Source: Mesostigma viride | Taxonomy: Eukaryota > Streptophyta > Mesostigmatophyceae > Mesostigmatales > Mesostigmataceae | Length of the DNA: 64,000 nucleotides | Direction: 5' to 3' | NCBI GenBank assembly: GCA_009746045.1 | Contig: RPFO01000264.1 | Location: 913,979 to 977,978, forward strand | Shown here: in pieces, positions 19,561-30,517 of the stretch | Layout of the letters: every line of letters begins with the position of its first letter | Numbering within the stretch: position 1 is the first letter of the stretch | Program-made: the position numbers and the translations under genes | Notes under the pieces: generated by a model | Database searches by the model: none | What the model was told of the DNA's origin: nothing | The model's input: only the letters and a program-made list of their open reading frames with translations

Positions 19561-21668
19561 TTAATTAATTAATTAATTAATAGACACGTGACTGCGTCAC
19601 GTGAGCATAAGTCCTCAGTGGGAGGGGAACATGGGATGGAATGGATGGTATAAGCTATCTAGGTCCTAGTTACAGGGGTGTGGGCACCGCGGCCCGAATC
19701 GCTATGAATGCCATACTTGGTCACACGCGGAGCCCCCACAGGCTTGGGGGTGGTCTCCTTCATCACTACTTGCCATCTATCCTTGCGCACCATCTGCCTC
19801 CATATTACAGACAAACCAGGAGGCTGCCCGGGGGTGAGCCCGTCACGTCTAGTGTAGCACATGTCCATGCCGAGTCTATCACGAAAAGTCCACGGGTGGC
19901 GACCCTGCCGCGCGCGGCCGGGGGCACGCCAGGTGAGGACATATCGCCCAGGCTGGGCGGGCTTGGTGCCAGCTAGTCTATCTGATGTATCTACCTGATC
20001 TGTGCGGGCCAGGTGCCCGACTAGGCCCAGGCGCCTGTGCCTAATAATGTGGGAAACATAGGGCAAATCAGCGTACAAATCCTCATTACTAATGTGCAAA
20101 CCAAAGGGGATGTTAAGGGCCTGGCGCAGCATCTTGGTGACGGCGCCGTCGAGTCGTTGCTCCAGCTCCTGCGTCAGTGCCCACGTCTCGGCGCCGTAGG
20201 TCAGGATCGTCAGAATGACGACCTTGAAGAGGTCACGCTTGACGATCCGGGGTAGGGCGGGGTTGCTCCACCAGCGGCGGTGGTCATGGAGGTGCGCCCA
20301 CGCCATGCCGATCCGTGTCGTCAGGTCGTCCTCGCAGTCGGGAAGCCAACTGCCGAGCAGCTTGAAGCGGCCTGAAGGAGGGTAGTTGACCTCCGCATCG
20401 TCTAAGAGGCGGAGTGTGGGTGGGGCCCTGCCATGCCGAGGGCCAGGGCCTCCGTTTTGGGGCTGATTTCTAGACCAACCGCCCGAGCCTCGAGCGCCAG
20501 GCAGTCCAGCCAAAGTTGGGCAGACTCCGGCTTCTCGATGAGCGTGATGTCGTCGGCATAAATGAGGTCAGCTAGTAAATTCTGCTTGTTAGTCGGCCCC
20601 CCTTCCCCAAGCTCGTTCGTGATCGCTAGGCCAGGGGCACGGCCTGCAATGCTAGCAAAGCGAGCACGTGCCTGGCGCATAACATAATCCACTACAATAA
20701 TAAACAGGTACGGCGACAGGACGCAACCCTGCCAGACGCCGGTCTGCAGTGGGCATGGTGGGGTAATGCCGTGTTGAGTGCGCACCGAAGTGGTTGACCC
20801 CTCATACAGCGTGCGGATGACAGTAATCAGGGGAGTGGGGACGCGAGCGCGAGCAAGTACAGCCCATAGAGCGTCCCAGAGGACAGAATCAAAAGCCTTG
20901 ATGAAGTCGACGAAGATCAAGATTGCGGGAAACTCACCAGGTTGCAGGAGAGCGATTTCCTCGAAGAGGCGACGCGCGACGAAGATCAGTGGCCATGACG
21001 GTGTTGCGCCCAGGACGGAAGCCCATTTGACTTTCCCCAAGGTGACAGTCGAGAGCAGAACGAAGGCGGTTGAGGATCATGCGCATGAACAACTTAAGTG
21101 CGGCGCTCTGGATGCACACTCCTCTGTAGTTGGCGGGGTCGTCAGGGGAACCTTTGTTTTTGTACAGCATAATACGGTAGCTGTGCTGCCACTCAGGAAT
21201 CGGCGGCGCGTCGGCAAGCAGGATCCGGTTGCAGACGTCAAGCAGGAACCCCGTGAGCGCCGTCAGCTTAATCACCGGGGCTGGGAGCTGGTCAGGTCCA
21301 ACGGCGGCATAGAAGCGGAGTTGCTTGGCGGCGGTGCTCAGCTCGAGCTCGGTGAGGCGGCGGGAGCTCGTTGGGGTCGGCCAGGGGTTCCGTCAGGGCT
21401 GGGTACGTGTAGTCCTGCTCAGTGGCGGGCGGCGTGGGCGGCGCAGGGACGTCCGCAGGTGCTACTGCCAGGCGTGCGGCCGCCAGAGGGCCAAGCGGCG
21501 GAGGCGGCGGGGCGCCGAGCAGCCGGGACTGGGAGGAATACCACTGGTCGAGCTGCTGCTGCGGTGAGCCAGCCAGAGAGCGTCCGCGGCGCCGGCTGCG
21601 CGCCGCCGGCGGGCCGTTGGGCGTGACGCAGGCGGGTCCAGGCGTACTTGCCGTGCTGGTCCTTGAGG
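19561..21668 (-). mobile_element. 5'-truncated LINE (RTE-like non-LTR retrotransposon)
   Basis: Minus strand. Reverse transcriptase blocks read in order: AAVGPDQLPAPVIKL and SYRIMLYKNKGSPDD near 21290-21160, QMGFRPGRN near 21020, FVDFIKAFDSVLWDAL near 20900, GVWQGCVLSPYLF near 20730, LIYADDITLIEKPE near 20550. A C-terminal part with LTYGAETWAL and RHRRLGLVGHLAR follows at about 20220-20000. No endonuclease domain is present, so the 5' end is missing. The reading frame shifts at about 20985 and again near 20430, so this copy is dead. It ends in a (TTAA)n tail at 19561-19582, the microsatellite type of tail seen in RTE-like LINEs rather than poly(A). Confidence 0.85.
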
Positions 21669-21901
21669 TGTCGAACCCAGCTTAATTTTCCGATTTCAGG
21701 GGTACCCCGGCAAACATGCCAGAAAACTTGGTCTTGTGGCGCTATGTACCCTCCCTAGTTTAAACGCTCGGTGTCTTGCTAAATGCCGACTAGAATGGAA
21801 CAAAGTCCCCCCTAGGTCATCGACCGCGTCATCTTCATCTTGTATGAGCCTCGTCCACGCCACCTCGCCTTGCATGGCCTTCGGCCTGCACACAAGATGC
21901 A
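21669..21901. repeat. 230-bp direct repeat, right copy, flanking the LINE
   Basis: Second TG...CA copy, starting directly at the 5' truncation point of the LINE. See the left copy at 19331-19560. Confidence 0.8.
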
Positions 21902-23015
21902 TAGGCGACGCTGAAACAAGGAAATCAAGGCCATAGACGATCCAACTTCTAATTAGACGGTCGGCTGAAAAACATTTCTGGATGAAAATGACGGACCGTA
22001 AAACCGTGGCAGATTCCTAAAACATGGCAGATTATAAACCGATGTCGCGTTTCAGATTATAAACCAATGTCGTGACCACCATGGGCGTTCCTTGCATAGG
22101 CTTCCCCGCATAGTCCACCACTATCCTTATGAATTCAACGGCTGACCCTGCCCTCAGCTTTCTTTCATGCCATCGCGCTCTTTTTGATCACGTCGGACAG
22201 ATTCACCCGCTCGACAGAATTTGTGCTTATATATTCAACCAGGACAGTGGGAAACTTTGCGAACTGAAGACGTGTTAGAATCCCTGAACGCCTCTGTGGC
22301 CGTGTCGCCATCGCCGCACTCCCGCACCTGCAAACCACCGCCAGTGGCTTTTTTTGTGGTGCCTGTGCTCGCGCCGGCTTGCCTTCGTCCAACATGAAAG
22401 ACGCGACGCGCATTCGCTGTCGCCTTTGGATCGACCAAAGGACACGCACTTTGAACTAACCCTAGTCTTACGAAACAGACTTGAAATAGTTACTCGTATA
22501 GCTAAACGTCCTAGGACCGTAACTCGAGCTACTGTTGCTGAAATGCCAGAGTTATCAGTCCAGCAGCGTTTCATGCACACCAAGTCCAAAATTGGCGGGA
22601 ATCCCAGAAACGAGAAATTTTTTTAGCAAAATAGCAGGATTTCAACGACTGGCCACGAGGCAGAAGCTACGTTGCGATATAAACCTGCCACTGTCTAGGT
22701 TTCTTTGTTAATGATGTAGTGATTAACTAGATCTAGTTTCTTTCTCTTACGCAATATGTGACCTAATAGCCCTGGCAGACTTACGTAAGTCGCCGGCAAT
22801 TAGAGCGCCAAATTGCGTCATTTGTTCAGACGCAAAATTTGCGTAGTGAAACAATCCCGTCCGGGGCAAGGCCGCGTGACACGCAAAATAGGCAAAGCAA
22901 ACCCACCTAGCTAAGTGCCTCCTCTTTTCACAAGGGCGGCCACAGCAAGCCAGGGGAAACAAACCTCTGGTTTGACGAACCTTCACTGTCGGAGCTATTT
23001 CGGCCCTGAGCAGCA
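21902..23015. other. Intergenic stretch, no gene supported
   Basis: Contains a small duplication (AGATTATAAACC twice near 22030-22065). Short open frames on both strands near 22160-22630 have no recognisable content. Confidence 0.35.
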
Positions 23016-24031
23016 ATGCCGATGGGGCGCAAGGCTACAGCAAGGCAGGCAGGGTGCGGGGAGGATGGGACGCCCACGGCGCGGGCAGCCTGCTGCCGCC
23101 AGTCACCCGCCAGTTGCCTTCAACACCAAAAAGAAGCAGCTCGCCAAGTGCACCAGCCACGCAGTGGCCGTGGGGCAGTTGAGCAGGTCTTCGGTACCGA
23201 GGACTGGGTGACGTACGCCAGCTCGTTGAGCTCAAGCCAGCTGAGGTCTGTCGTGCAGTTGCTGGCCGATCACGTAAACGTTGTCGACGTGTTGGACGCA
23301 CGTGACCCAAACCAAGCCTTGGTGGCAAAACTGCTGGCCGTGGCAGATCTCGCGGCGGACGAGAAGGAGGAGGCGCTGCCACCAACAACACCTGCGCAAC
23401 GAAAAATCGCCAAGCCGAAATGCACGACAAAAAATGCGGCAGGTGGGGGTCTGTAGGAAAGGAAATGAGGGCGAGGTTGGCGACATTCGTTGGGGCACCT
23501 TCGGAAGCCAAAAATCAGGACGACGACGAGGGTGAGGAGGGGGAGGTCGCAGCCGAGAAATTCATTTAAGGTTTGAAGGCAGCGCTGGAGGGGGTGGGAA
23601 GCCGCTTCAAGGCCTCGACAGGGGTGGTGCTGCCAAGCCGAGCCAAGAGCGTGAAATATCGGATTACGGAGCGGGTGCTGCCAGGGGCGGTGTTGGAGGA
23701 CGCCAGCAACAATAAGATGGGAATCCGGTCGTGGGTCATGACGATCAAGCCTGGAAATGGGCGGAACATGGAGAACATGAAAGTTGTCATGAACATTGCA
23801 TTGGCCATGGACACCCTTCTCAAGGAGCTGGGCTCAGCAGCCGGGGAGCTTGTGGGCATGGAGTACCTAATGAGGGCGGTGGCGGCCTTGCTGCAGGTGG
23901 AGGGGCAAGGAGGGGGGGGGTGGAAGGTGGCAAGCCAACTCCTGCCATTGGGGGAGGAGGCTGCACTGTCAGCCACCCCGGCGGTCAAGGCGGCCCTCCA
24001 AACTGCGATACTCTTGGACAAGCTCAACAAG
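23016..24031 (+). pseudogene. Coding-like remnant of unknown family
   Basis: The plus strand carries coding-like stretches: one with LLADHVNVVDVLDARDPNQA near 23250-23310 and one of about 170 residues from 23573 with VLPGAVLEDASNNKMGIRSW and MDTLLKELGSAAGELVGMEY. They are not in one continuous frame. I recognise no domain; the helical, acidic character would fit a structural protein of a mobile element or an unknown algal protein. The large LTR element has inserted into its 3' part (target duplication at 24032-24036). Whether it is a host gene or an old element is unclear. Confidence 0.4.
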
Positions 24032-24036
24032 GCCCA

Positions 24037-24732
24037 TTTTACATCCCGGCTGACTGCCGGCTGCGAAAGATCTACACCTGATTCATAATAGACCATTATG
24101 AACAGTGGTCGCTATATTAATCTACGCAATCCACACCATGACTAGTATGGACGATAACTAATCTAACATAATTAACCTGGCGCAGTTGACCCTGGCCGGT
24201 TCAAGCCCGAGGTGTTGCAACCTCGTGGGAAGCTGGGCGAAATGCCTCCCGAGGTACATGTAGCATTTACGACAGGAATTCAGGACCATGCATTTCCTAA
24301 ACCCGCGGGCGTGACCCAGCCGGAAAGAGAAAGAGATTAACTCAATTCATTTCATTCATTCCGGGGGTGACAATGGTGAACGTTCCCACACACTATTAAC
24401 CTTGGCGGCTCACGGCGTTGCCAAGCAGTGCCAAGCAGCACTGCTTGGACGCATGGTCAACCGAGATCTCTAGGGCGCGCTACGGTTCACACGCATTGAC
24501 CGTACGACCCAAAACGAATTATACTAGGTCCACGCACATTGACATGCTGCGCACCTACAGATAAACCAAAGTACCGAAAGTACTACAAAACCACTGAATA
24601 GCAAGTACAACGCCGTATGAACCGGCTGTACAAATAGTCCTAAATAGTCGAACACTAAGACTACGGCTATTAAACATTGTTGCGCCGAACTGTCCACTAA
24701 AGGAACCTAATTAAATAGGCTTGGACGCAACA
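24037..24732 (-). repeat. 3' LTR of the LARD-like element
   Basis: In plus-strand reading it begins TTTTACATCCCGG and ends GGACGCAACA. It is nearly identical to 39670-40367. A tRNA-like GGTTCAAGCCC motif occurs inside both LTRs. Confidence 0.92.
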
Positions 24733-27155
24733 CTCCTCCCCCCTCTCTGGGGAGAGGTCGGCTACCCCGCTAGCCCAACGACAACCACGCCCAGAACATG
24801 CTAGACTCCGTATACGCATGGTGCAACCCATGAGTGACCTATGGTCCCGATGGGGCAGGGACCAGCTTGCACGACTAAGCTGGTCCATCGGGCAAGCCCA
24901 ACTCAGATCCCGTCCATTGGCCGCGCGGCACGCAGAAGAAGGATGCATGCCCAAAGGACAGAAGCGAGGGGCCAAGACACAGGGCAGTGAGCCAAGGTCT
25001 CCACGATCACCACCAGTTTAGCCACGGACATACGTGAATCGTAACACATCCAAAGTGAGGATAGTCAATACAGGCATCGACACGACCACCACTGTAACTG
25101 CACGAGGTGATATATCACACGCAGGTGGCTCAACCTCCAAATTCTCATCACAAGAGCCAATAAAGGCCATGCTAAAATAAAGTAGCCAAAAGTCGCCAAA
25201 GATCACCGAGTGTCGCCAAATGTCACCGAATGTCGCCAAATGTCACCAAATGTCACCAAATGTCACCAAATGTCACCAACTCAACGACGTCCCAAATAGA
25301 ACAGTCTACCAATGGCAAGCAAGGTGCCAAAAGCTCCAACCCGATAAGACAATGTGGTGAAGAACACAATGTGAACTGTCATGTGGCCATGACCAATCGC
25401 ACGCCCGTACTATCGCCACACGCGGCAATAGGGAGGTCCACCAAGACCCCTGAGGGGGAACCTGGACAGGAGCCAAAGGTCGGTGTGAGGAGCTGGAAAG
25501 CCCCGCCACGAGGGGACCTGACGGCCCCGGTGCGACCCCTGGACGGGCACTGGAAAGCCCCGCCACGTGGGGACCTGAAGGCCCCACAACCCTGGAATTA
25601 CCACCCGCAACGGTCACAGTACCCACCGGTAACGTCGCGCTGGTGACTGCCCCGCCCGGCCCTTAAGGCGCGACCTGACTGGGTCATGCACTGGAAGGTG
25701 CAGAAGCCCCAGGTCCCGCCGCCGCTTGGGGAGTCAACATCCGCTCCATCACCTTCTGGAGTACCGCTTCCATCGTGGTGGACAACCGCGCCTAAAAAAA
25801 AAAAAAACTCCACCTGTGCAACCATCTGTTTCTCCAAACCTAAACGCAGCACCTGCAGCTGGGAGAAAACCCGCTGCTCGACCTCCACCGCGGACTGCGA
25901 AGAGAGGTCGGACGCCTTGTTAATGCCGGAAACCATGTTGTCCAACAAATGACTCGCCGATGCGTCCATCGACTCGCCGATGTGGCCACTGTGTCTCCTT
26001 GTCCTTGTCGCCCGTCGCCACTATACCTGAGGGGCATAGCGCGGGCTCCATGTACGGTGGCTTACCACCGTTGCACAAATATACGCTTGCGACGGAAGTC
26101 GCGTGTGATATTTCGCCCGACGGCCGCCCTAGCGCTGACTGCCGCCACTGCGCCGACGTCGCGCAAATGTCGCAACTTGAGGCGCGATCATAGCTCGAAC
26201 TGCGCGCACCGTATCCCGCGCTCTTGTCGCCGCCGTACGTAACCCTTATGAAATCGGTGTCCCTCGCCACCTCGTATGACTACAAGGGGGACTCCGCGCC
26301 GAATTAACTAATGCCGAGGTCCAACCCCTCCTGAAGAGCGGGGTCTTGAAGAGCAGATAGCTCCTCCTTGCAGACCTGCGGCTGGTATTGGTGTGGTGGG
26401 GAAGAGACAAGTGTGCATGACTGCGCACATCCATCGCACGAAAGAGATGAGATACCTCCCCCCCCTAAGGGGGAGCCAAGCGTGTGCCTCGGCATGGAGG
26501 AACCCACACCAAGTTCAAAGAAAAAAATTGAAAGATTCCTCTGACACGCATACGCATCTTCCAATCCTTTATGCACACACCACGTACACCCTCATACACC
26601 TACTACATGACCTAGTTGACCTCAGGCACTGACGAACCAAGGACAACCAACCCCGTACATCCATGATGTCCGGACCAACACATGCACCAGAGCTCACTAG
26701 TATGACTACCAGTACAAACACAGATGCTCGGACCAACAAGTGCTATATCCACTACAGTAGTATGACTACTAGTACAGACACAATATCTAGTTGCTACTAG
26801 AGCCATTAGTAATAACACTAGTAACCTCAGTGCTTTCTCACACTCACTCCTCCCCCCCCTAAGGGGGATGGGAGCCTCTCCCTTCAGTCCACTAACAGGG
26901 TAACACACAGATGCCTATCTATGTGACTCCTCCCCCCCCAAGGGGCTGTGAAGCCTCTTTCTTCTTCTCTCCTCCCCCCTAGGGGGGGGGGGGGGGGGGA
27001 AGGAAAAAAAAAATTCCAAACAAACCAAACAGATAGAATATCAAGCCAGAATAGACGTGCCACAACTGAGGTACAAAGACATTGTACCAACAAGGGTACC
27101 CCCAGACTGGGGAGAAAGGGGTGTGAAGGTCAGGACAACGCAGTGTCTACAAAAC
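24733..27155 (-). other. LARD interior, 3' part, with repeated purine tracts
   Basis: No gene. Contains an AAATGTCACC tandem repeat at about 25205-25278, a poly-A run near 25794, and CTCCTCCCCCC...GGGGG motifs at about 24734, 26455, 26848, 26930 and 26968, which on the minus strand are purine-rich tracts like the one that adjoins the LTR. Motifs around TATGACTAC(C/T) near 26700 and 26762 recur beyond the nested element at 36965-38490, which shows that both sides belong to one interior. Confidence 0.6.
25205..25278 (+). repeat. AAATGTCACC short tandem repeat
   Basis: Six to seven copies of a 10-bp unit alternating AAATGTCACC with AAATGTCGCC. Confidence 0.85.
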
Positions 27156-27771
27156 AGTTGTATGAGAGTGAATGCCAAGAATTCCGCCATGGTTCTTGCA
27201 GGAAGTTGCCTTTATTAATAACAAGGAACACAGACGTAAGTCACGTCACTTCCAAGACTGCACGCAGCACAGGCGACAGGGTCGCAGTGCCAAGAGAACG
27301 TGCACGCAAGAACTAGCGTCCCGGTGCGACCAAGTCACACATATAGGTTGTTAGGGACGCGTCCAAGTATTCAGCTGCACTGTCACAGCTGAACTGTCAA
27401 TCAATTGATTACACAGACTCTGGCACGCCTTTGGCGCGCAGATCTATCAATTGTCCATACGGCTAGTCCTGTGGACCTATCCGTACACTGCTCAGCATCA
27501 ATTGTCTCATAGGTCCTGGCGCGCTACAGCGCCCCTACCTATCAATTGACCATCAAGTCCTGTACAAGTCCTGTCAACGTCCTGCGGACTATCAAAGTGA
27601 CACTTGTACATCCTGTGTCCGTACGCGCCCACAGTGGCGCGCCGGGTACTGTCGGCACAGCCTAGGAAACGTCATAACTTTTACGTTCCTTAACCAAATA
27701 AGGCGTTCAAGGTGCCGTTGGAAAGAGCGTAACAATCTCTATCCATCTAACGTAAATCCTTTACGTTAACT
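27156..27771 (-). repeat. 3' LTR of the nested Copia-like element
   Basis: Matches 36147-36764 almost base for base. Plus-strand reading begins AGTTGTATGAGAG and ends TTTACGTTAACT. Confidence 0.9.
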
Positions 27772-28500
27772 CCAATCCCTTCTTTTCTTTAGGGATCACA
27801 TCCCCTGCCAGGGACCCTTGAAGTAGCTTGAAATGTCCTTCACTCCAGCTTGAAGCTTGAACAGATGTCTTTAATGGCCATTGCCATTTCCCCAGCCTTT
27901 TCTTTTAAGGAACTGGAAAAGAAACAGATCTGCCACAGGGAAAACCATTCCATGAGAAATGGATAAAAACCTATGGAAGTGGCATTACAGAGTACCACCA
28001 GATATTAGAAGCCCACAAAATTAAATACATACAGGTTAATTCTATGAGGTTTTCTCCAGGAATTAATCCCATCACCTCGGTAGAGCCTCCAGTACAATGA
28101 CCTTCTGGCGGTGAGTTACATTAATCCCAGATACTAATCCCATAAAACCCAGTACATATTCAATATAAGTACAATAAACCCATGACAGTTAAAATACCAC
28201 TTGACAAAGTAAGGCGTATTACAATAGTTTGCCTGTCATTCTCTCAACAGGGGTCTATTGGCGCCCGTCTTACGGCGCCCGTCTACTTGCCAGATGGTAA
28301 ACTGCCACAGTAAACAAATGACAAAATGAAACACATAGGCAACAATTAAATCCTGCCCTGGGGAACTAGGGAAGTCTGAACAGGCAAACACCTGAACAGG
28401 CCAGCTTGTAGAAACATAATACCAGGGAATCGAACCCCGCCCTATAAACCCCAGAATAAAGGTTCCCAGACCATTGTGAGAAGTATGTACAAATATACAT
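27772..28500 (-). other. 3' untranslated part of the Copia-like element
   Basis: No gene. A tRNA-like GGGTTCGATTCCCTGG motif lies on the minus strand near 28430, without a convincing cloverleaf around it. Confidence 0.45.
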
Positions 28501-30300
28501 TTCTATTCCCACTATTACCAATCCACCAACATTTGATTAAAACAATAAGTGGGCAATTACAGAACCCATGAGTGAGCCTGCCACGCTGCACCCATTTCAT
28601 GATTGATTGTAGTTCTCGTTACCCTAGAAACAAACACAAGAAGAGGGAGGGAGGGCGGGACAAGAAAAAGAGACCTAGAACATCGTGCAATTGGCACTTT
28701 AGGGCGGCGTAGCCCGGGCTCGCCTCATGAGCCGTCAGCAACAGTAACTTAATTGCTACTTAACTTAACGAACTAGAAATGGCCATACAAAACTGGCCAA
28801 CTAATTCTAACTCATGGAACCGGTCCAGCCCAAGGCCCACTGTCCCGTAGTACCACTCACATAGCGGCGTTCATTCTCATCTGTTATAAAGAAACTACGT
28901 TCAAAGAACACCGATTCTATTCCCACTATTACCAATCCACCAACATTTGATTAAAACAATAAGTGGGCAATTACAGAACCCATGAGTGAGCCTGCCACGC
29001 TGCACCCATTTCATGATTGATTGTAGTTCTCGTTACCCAACCCCCCTTTCCTGGTGCTTTATCTCCAAAGCTCCGCCAACCACTTTCGCTCAGTGGCTCT
29101 CGAGGCTGCCCTGCCGCAACGGTCACGACCATTACAATCGCCGGCGGCTGTAGCGAGCCTCATGCACGATAACCCTTCGCAGGGCCCCCCCAGCCTTCCA
29201 CCCTCGGCCAGTAAAAGAGGGTGTTGAATGTGCACGCAAAGACAAGGAAGAAGACGCCTCGTTTAACGACCACGGACCTCCCTCAAAAGCCAGTGCCGCC
29301 CTAACGTGACGACAACTTGTAGGACGTCACCCGATGCCACCATATCTCGATTACTGTCAACGTTGTCACCTGGGGGAGTAACTTTCCATATTTCAGGTTT
29401 TAGTTGATGAGCAGGCTCTCATCACACACCCCAGCGGCCGATAAAGCGCAAGCGCAACTGGGCCGGCCAAAATATTTGGTCCTGCCCGGCCCAGCAGGTC
29501 CGTCTGTTAAACTGGCCCCTTAAGTCTCGGTCTGAATCGAAATATTGCATTATTCCGGAATTCGTCCCCACCACATTCCCGAGACCTCACGCACCCATAA
29601 GAGCGGATGCTGGTAAATATTTTTCTACTTACGCGAGGGCCGACAGACTTGTCGTCCATCACAATGCCCACTGAAAGTAACCCGACCACCCTTCCTTCGG
29701 CAGTCAGTAGTCAGGAACTGCAACCCTGCTGCGACATTCCGCAGCAAAGCGGTAGGCACTGCAGCGTGGCACGGAAATCTTACTCATGGTTTCAGAGTTC
29801 CGTACAGGTGCCACGCGCAGGCAAACGCGAAGTATTTTATAGTCTCTCGTCGGCCAAGAACCCAGCTGCGGGGAGAAAACCGACGAGGGTAATTAATTTC
29901 TTTTTCACAGTCACGTGACTGTTCAAGCTATGTCAGTCACGCGCCATCTCTAATCGGCCACCGCCAGCCAAAAGGCTGACGCGATTAGGGCAGCATTAAA
30001 TTTCTTGTAATCCGCCATACCCATACCCCATACATCCGATTACAAGAAAAAGAGACCTAGAACATCGTGCAATTGGCACTTTAGGGCGGCGTAGCCCGGG
30101 CTCGCCTCATGAGCCGTCAGCAACAGTAACTTAATTGCTACTTAACTTAACGAACTAGAAATGGCCTTACAAAACTGGCCAACTAATTCTAACTCATGGA
30201 ACCGGTCCAGCCCAAGGCCCACCGTCCCGTAGTACCACTCACATAGCGGCGTTCATTCTCATCTGTTATAAAGAAACTACGTTCAAAGAACACCGATTCT
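28501..30300 (-). mobile_element. Split-direct-repeat element, family 2 (X1-C-Y1-X2-Y2), non-autonomous
   Basis: Minus-strand order: X1 30300-30042, core C 30041-29039, Y1 29038-28915, X2 28914-28625, Y2 28624-28501. X1/X2 and Y1/Y2 are near-identical pairs. Family 2 shares only short landmarks with family 1: the X start (AATCGG-type followed by TTCTTTGAACG...AGTTTCTT), a Y motif (plus-strand ACATTTGATTAAAACAATAA) and a purine-rich stretch (GGGAGGGAGGGCGGGACAAG) at the X2/Y2 junction. It sits inside the 3' region of the Copia-like element in the same orientation. No coding capacity was recognised in the core. Confidence 0.78.
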
Positions 30301-30517
30301 TTTAAAATAGAATACATGGTCTGTAATGGACCTGTCAACCTTGTGTAGTCAACAGCATGAACCCCAGCCATAACCTGGCTGTATCCTGATTAAAATCAGA
30401 GTGATTGTACCATGGTCCATGAGCCTTAGTACAGACTAAAATACAGGTATTATGCCAGTCACAATGCTGACACTACCACACAATCTGCTCTCCAATGCCC
30501 TATAACCAGGCACCAGC

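Noticed and set aside
20778-21685. Plus-strand ORFs across the LINE
   Set aside because: GC-rich antisense shadows of the reverse transcriptase region.
24180-24260. tRNA-like GGTTCAAGCCC motif
   Set aside because: It lies inside both LTRs of the LARD and lacks a cloverleaf; at most an internal promoter-like motif.
28420-28460. tRNA gene on the minus strand (GGGTTCGATTCCCTGG)
   Set aside because: Only a T-arm-like stretch is present; no matching acceptor stem, D arm or anticodon arm could be built.
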